A stretch of 14,612 nt of DNA from an uncultured Oribacterium sp. (GTDB taxonomy: Bacteria; Bacillota; Clostridia; Lachnospirales; Lachnospiraceae): the NCBI GenBank assembly GCA_938030845.1, contig CALHIC010000448.1:1-14612 (forward strand), in the 5' to 3' direction. Position 1 is the stretch's first letter. Each line of letters starts with the position of its first letter. The notes under the pieces were generated by a model. The model was given only the letters and a program-made list of their open reading frames with translations, ran no database searches and was not told the DNA's origin. This document shows positions 12,884 to 14,612 of this stretch, in pieces. The position numbers and the translations under genes are program-made.

Positions 12884-14077
12884 CAGCAAAACATTGGAAA
12901 GATTCATGCCCACTTCGGTAAAACGATAGTGGGCATTGTCATGGAGTAGATAGCCTTCCTTACATTGCTTTTCCAGCACAGCACCGAAAATCTTATGCAT
13001 ATCAACGGAAAAGCGTTTCACAAAGTCAATTTCGGAAACGCCGGCGGTTCTTCGCAAGCCAAGGTAGAAGAACTCTTCCATTTCCTCTTCTTTCGTTAAG
13101 ACTTGCAGGTCTTCACAAAGCTGTTCCTCGATGGAGGGACGGCTTTTTTCGTCTAAAAAGGGTAAAGAGAGGTATAGGGGGAGCTTATTTGTATTTTTCC
13201 AGCGCTTATGTTGAAAATAGGAAGAGGCGTGAATACCAAAACCTAAGTAGGGAACATTGGACCAGTAGCCATAGTTATGCACGGAAAAAAAGCCCTCCTT
13301 GGCGTAATTACTGACCTCGTAGGGAGACATGCCCATTTTACCGGTCCATTCCTTCGTAAGGGCATCCATTTCCAAAAGCTCCTCCTCGGAGGGGATTGGC
13401 AGCTTTCCTTCCTTGGCTAAGGCATAAAAGCGGGTTCCTTTTTCGATGATTAAGTTGTAAATGGAAAGGTGCTCCGGCTTTAGGAGGCTTATGTTTTTCA
13501 AGGTTCTTTTATAGCTTTCGGGAGTCTGCAAAGGAATCCCGTTCATTAAATCAATGTTGATATTTTTAAAGCCCAGCTTTCTGGCCTCCTGGTAGGCGGT
13601 AAGGAAGGTGGAAAACTGATGCTCCCGTCCCAGAAAACGAAGCTCCTCCTCTTGGGTACTTTGTAAACCGAAGGACAGACGGTTAATGCCGGAGCGCTGA
13701 TACGCCTCTAAAGCCTCCTTGCTTGCGGATTCCGGGTTACACTCAATGCTGGCTTCCCAATCGGAATAGATGGGGTAGCAGTTTCGGATGACTTCCATGG
13801 TCTTTTCGATTTCTTCGTAAGGTACGGCGCTGGGAGTGCCTCCGCCGATAAAGAGGGAGAGAACCTCATACTGCCCTTTTTGAAAATCCCTGCTCCGCCA
13901 GGCCAATTCCTCCCTAAGCTTTGCCATATAGGCGATTTTTTGCTCTTCTTTGGAGGGAAAGGAGAGAAAATCGCAGTAGGCACATTTTCTTGCACAGAAG
14001 GGGATATGTAGATATAATGCAAGAGGTTTTTTTCCTCGTTTTTCAAATGATTCCAGCAGAGTACGGTACTTTTCCAT
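12866..14077 (-). CDS. hemW: Radical SAM haem chaperone HemW
   Basis: This 403-residue radical SAM protein was long annotated as oxygen-independent coproporphyrinogen oxidase. The [4Fe-4S] motif CARKCAYCDF (C28, C32, C35) is the CX3CX2C followed by x-F typical of HemW; true HemN has CX3CX2CxC, so HemW is preferred. GGGTPS at 78-83 and the NIDLMNGIPLQT segment are SAM-binding regions, HNYGYWSNVPYLGFG is a family motif, and a HemN C-terminal domain ends the protein. The start at 14077 is chosen because an AAAGGA site lies 7 bp upstream. A longer in-frame ATG at 14131 would add 18 residues, including the ribosome site. By family knowledge HemW binds haem and delivers it to respiratory proteins. 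Divergent from holA with a 64-bp gap. hrcA, often downstream of hemW, is not here. Confidence 0.94.
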   Translation of the reverse strand: MEKYRTLLESFEKRGKKPLALYLHIPFCARKCAYCDFLSFPSKEEQKIAYMAKLREELAWRSRDFQKGQYEVLSLFIGGGTPSAVPYEEIEKTMEVIRNCYPIYSDWEASIECNPESASKEALEAYQRSGINRLSFGLQSTQEEELRFLGREHQFSTFLTAYQEARKLGFKNINIDLMNGIPLQTPESYKRTLKNISLLKPEHLSIYNLIIEKGTRFYALAKEGKLPIPSEEELLEMDALTKEWTGKMGMSPYEVSNYAKEGFFSVHNYGYWSNVPYLGFGIHASSYFQHKRWKNTNKLPLYLSLPFLDEKSRPSIEEQLCEDLQVLTKEEEMEEFFYLGLRRTAGVSEIDFVKRFSVDMHKIFGAVLEKQCKEGYLLHDNAHYRFTEVGMNLSNVLLAEFLL

Positions 14078-14141
14078 GGAGATTCCTTTCAATGTTTTCT
14101 CCACTTTAGCACAGAGCATTTTTTTCGGCAAGGAGGACAGT

Positions 14142-14612
14142 TTGGGATATAAAAAAGGAGAAAGAGAAGAGTTTCTGGAGGCTCAGAAGAAGATTCAGGA
14201 ACATCTGAAAGAAAAGAATTTTCTGCCCCTTTATCTCCTCTATGGGGAGGAGGATTATTTGCTGTCCTATTATAAGAAAGCCTTCTTCCAAGCATTTTCG
14301 GAAAATGAAGGCATTAACTGCATGGTGGTGGAGGAGCTTCCCCCTACGGATGAGCTGATTTCCGCGGTGGAAACTCTGCCCTTCTTTGCTCCCTACCGAC
14401 TTATGGTTTTTGAGGGAAAATGCACCGGCAGAAAAAAGCTTTCGGAAGATTTTATTCAGTATTTGCAAAACAGCCCCAAAGAAACGGTCCTATTATTTAT
14501 TGAAGAAAAAGTAGACAAACGAAGCAGTCTCTATAAGGTGGTGAAGGAGCGGGGACTCTGCCTTGCCTGCATGGAGCAGGATCAAGCTTTTCTCCAGCGT
14601 TTTGCTTTGCAG
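14142..14612 (+). CDS. holA: DNA polymerase III delta subunit (5' part only)
   Basis: The first 157 codons are present and the frame is still open at the window end. HolA is the clamp-loader wrench subunit that opens the sliding clamp; the full protein is about 330-350 residues. The start is TTG at 14142, read as GYKKGEREE after the initiator. It is supported by a strong AAGGAGG at 14130-14136 with 5-bp spacing and by the lack of any ATG before the conserved region. LPLYLLYGEEDYLL (28-41) is the classical N-terminal HolA motif at the P-loop-like position, followed by LPFFAPYRLMVFEG (79-92). A hydrophobic strand with charged residues (TVLLFIEEKVDK) is the expected next AAA+ element. The gap to hemW is only 64 bp, and both promoters would have to lie there or overlap the coding regions; I see no convincing boxes. 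Confidence 0.88.
   Translation, partial: MGYKKGEREEFLEAQKKIQEHLKEKNFLPLYLLYGEEDYLLSYYKKAFFQAFSENEGINCMVVEELPPTDELISAVETLPFFAPYRLMVFEGKCTGRKKLSEDFIQYLQNSPKETVLLFIEEKVDKRSSLYKVVKERGLCLACMEQDQAFLQRFALQ

Overview
The window reads as core chromosome of a low-to-moderate GC anaerobic Firmicute, most likely a Lachnospiraceae member (an Oribacterium-like oral or gut genus would fit, but this is a guess from protein style and is not proved here). Supporting signs are the peroxide-defence pair of rubrerythrins beside a PerR-type regulator, strong Shine-Dalgarno sequences, sigma-A promoters with TTGACA boxes, and the group comEC, rpsT, lepA, hemW and holA, which sit close together in many clostridia. 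I see no phage, transposase, CRISPR array, tRNA or rRNA.

Positions 1-2080 form an oxidative-stress block. A PerR/Fur-family repressor gene has a strong promoter and a Fur/PerR-type operator at the start of its transcript. It is followed by a reverse rubrerythrin (rubredoxin domain first) and then a classical rubrerythrin (rubredoxin domain last), which has its own PerR-like box. The likely logic is that peroxide inactivates PerR and both peroxide-reducing diiron proteins are then made. A strong terminator closes the block at about 2079.

Positions 2185-4902 hold gpmI (cofactor-independent phosphoglycerate mutase) with its own promoter, an intergenic run of about six degenerate 18-bp repeats, and a DegV/FakB-type fatty-acid-binding protein. 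degV converges with a long comEC gene on the minus strand, and their stop codons overlap. A terminator-like hairpin for degV lies inside the comEC coding region. ComEC (4899-7673) is unusually long, with an F/K-rich stretch of 7-residue repeats between its membrane channel and its nuclease-like domain. Its upstream region carries three copies of a 17-bp direct repeat.

Positions 7854-10341 hold rpsT (minus) and lepA (plus), divergently arranged. Both leaders show RNA structure; the rpsT leader is the better candidate for an autoregulatory ribosomal-protein leader. lepA is followed by ilvE (branched-chain aminotransferase), then a membrane diguanylate cyclase with an extracellular Cache-like sensor. 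This converges with hemW (minus), which is divergent from holA (plus, TTG start, cut off by the window end).

The spore genes gpr and spoIIP, which in many spore-forming clostridia lie between rpsT and lepA, are absent from that position here, and the cluster has been reoriented. This suggests, without proving, a non-sporulating lineage. The window is mainly ordinary core genome. The points most worth a second look are the rpsT leader, the repeat arrays, the two differing PerR/Fur boxes, and the hairpin in the rubrerythrin leader.
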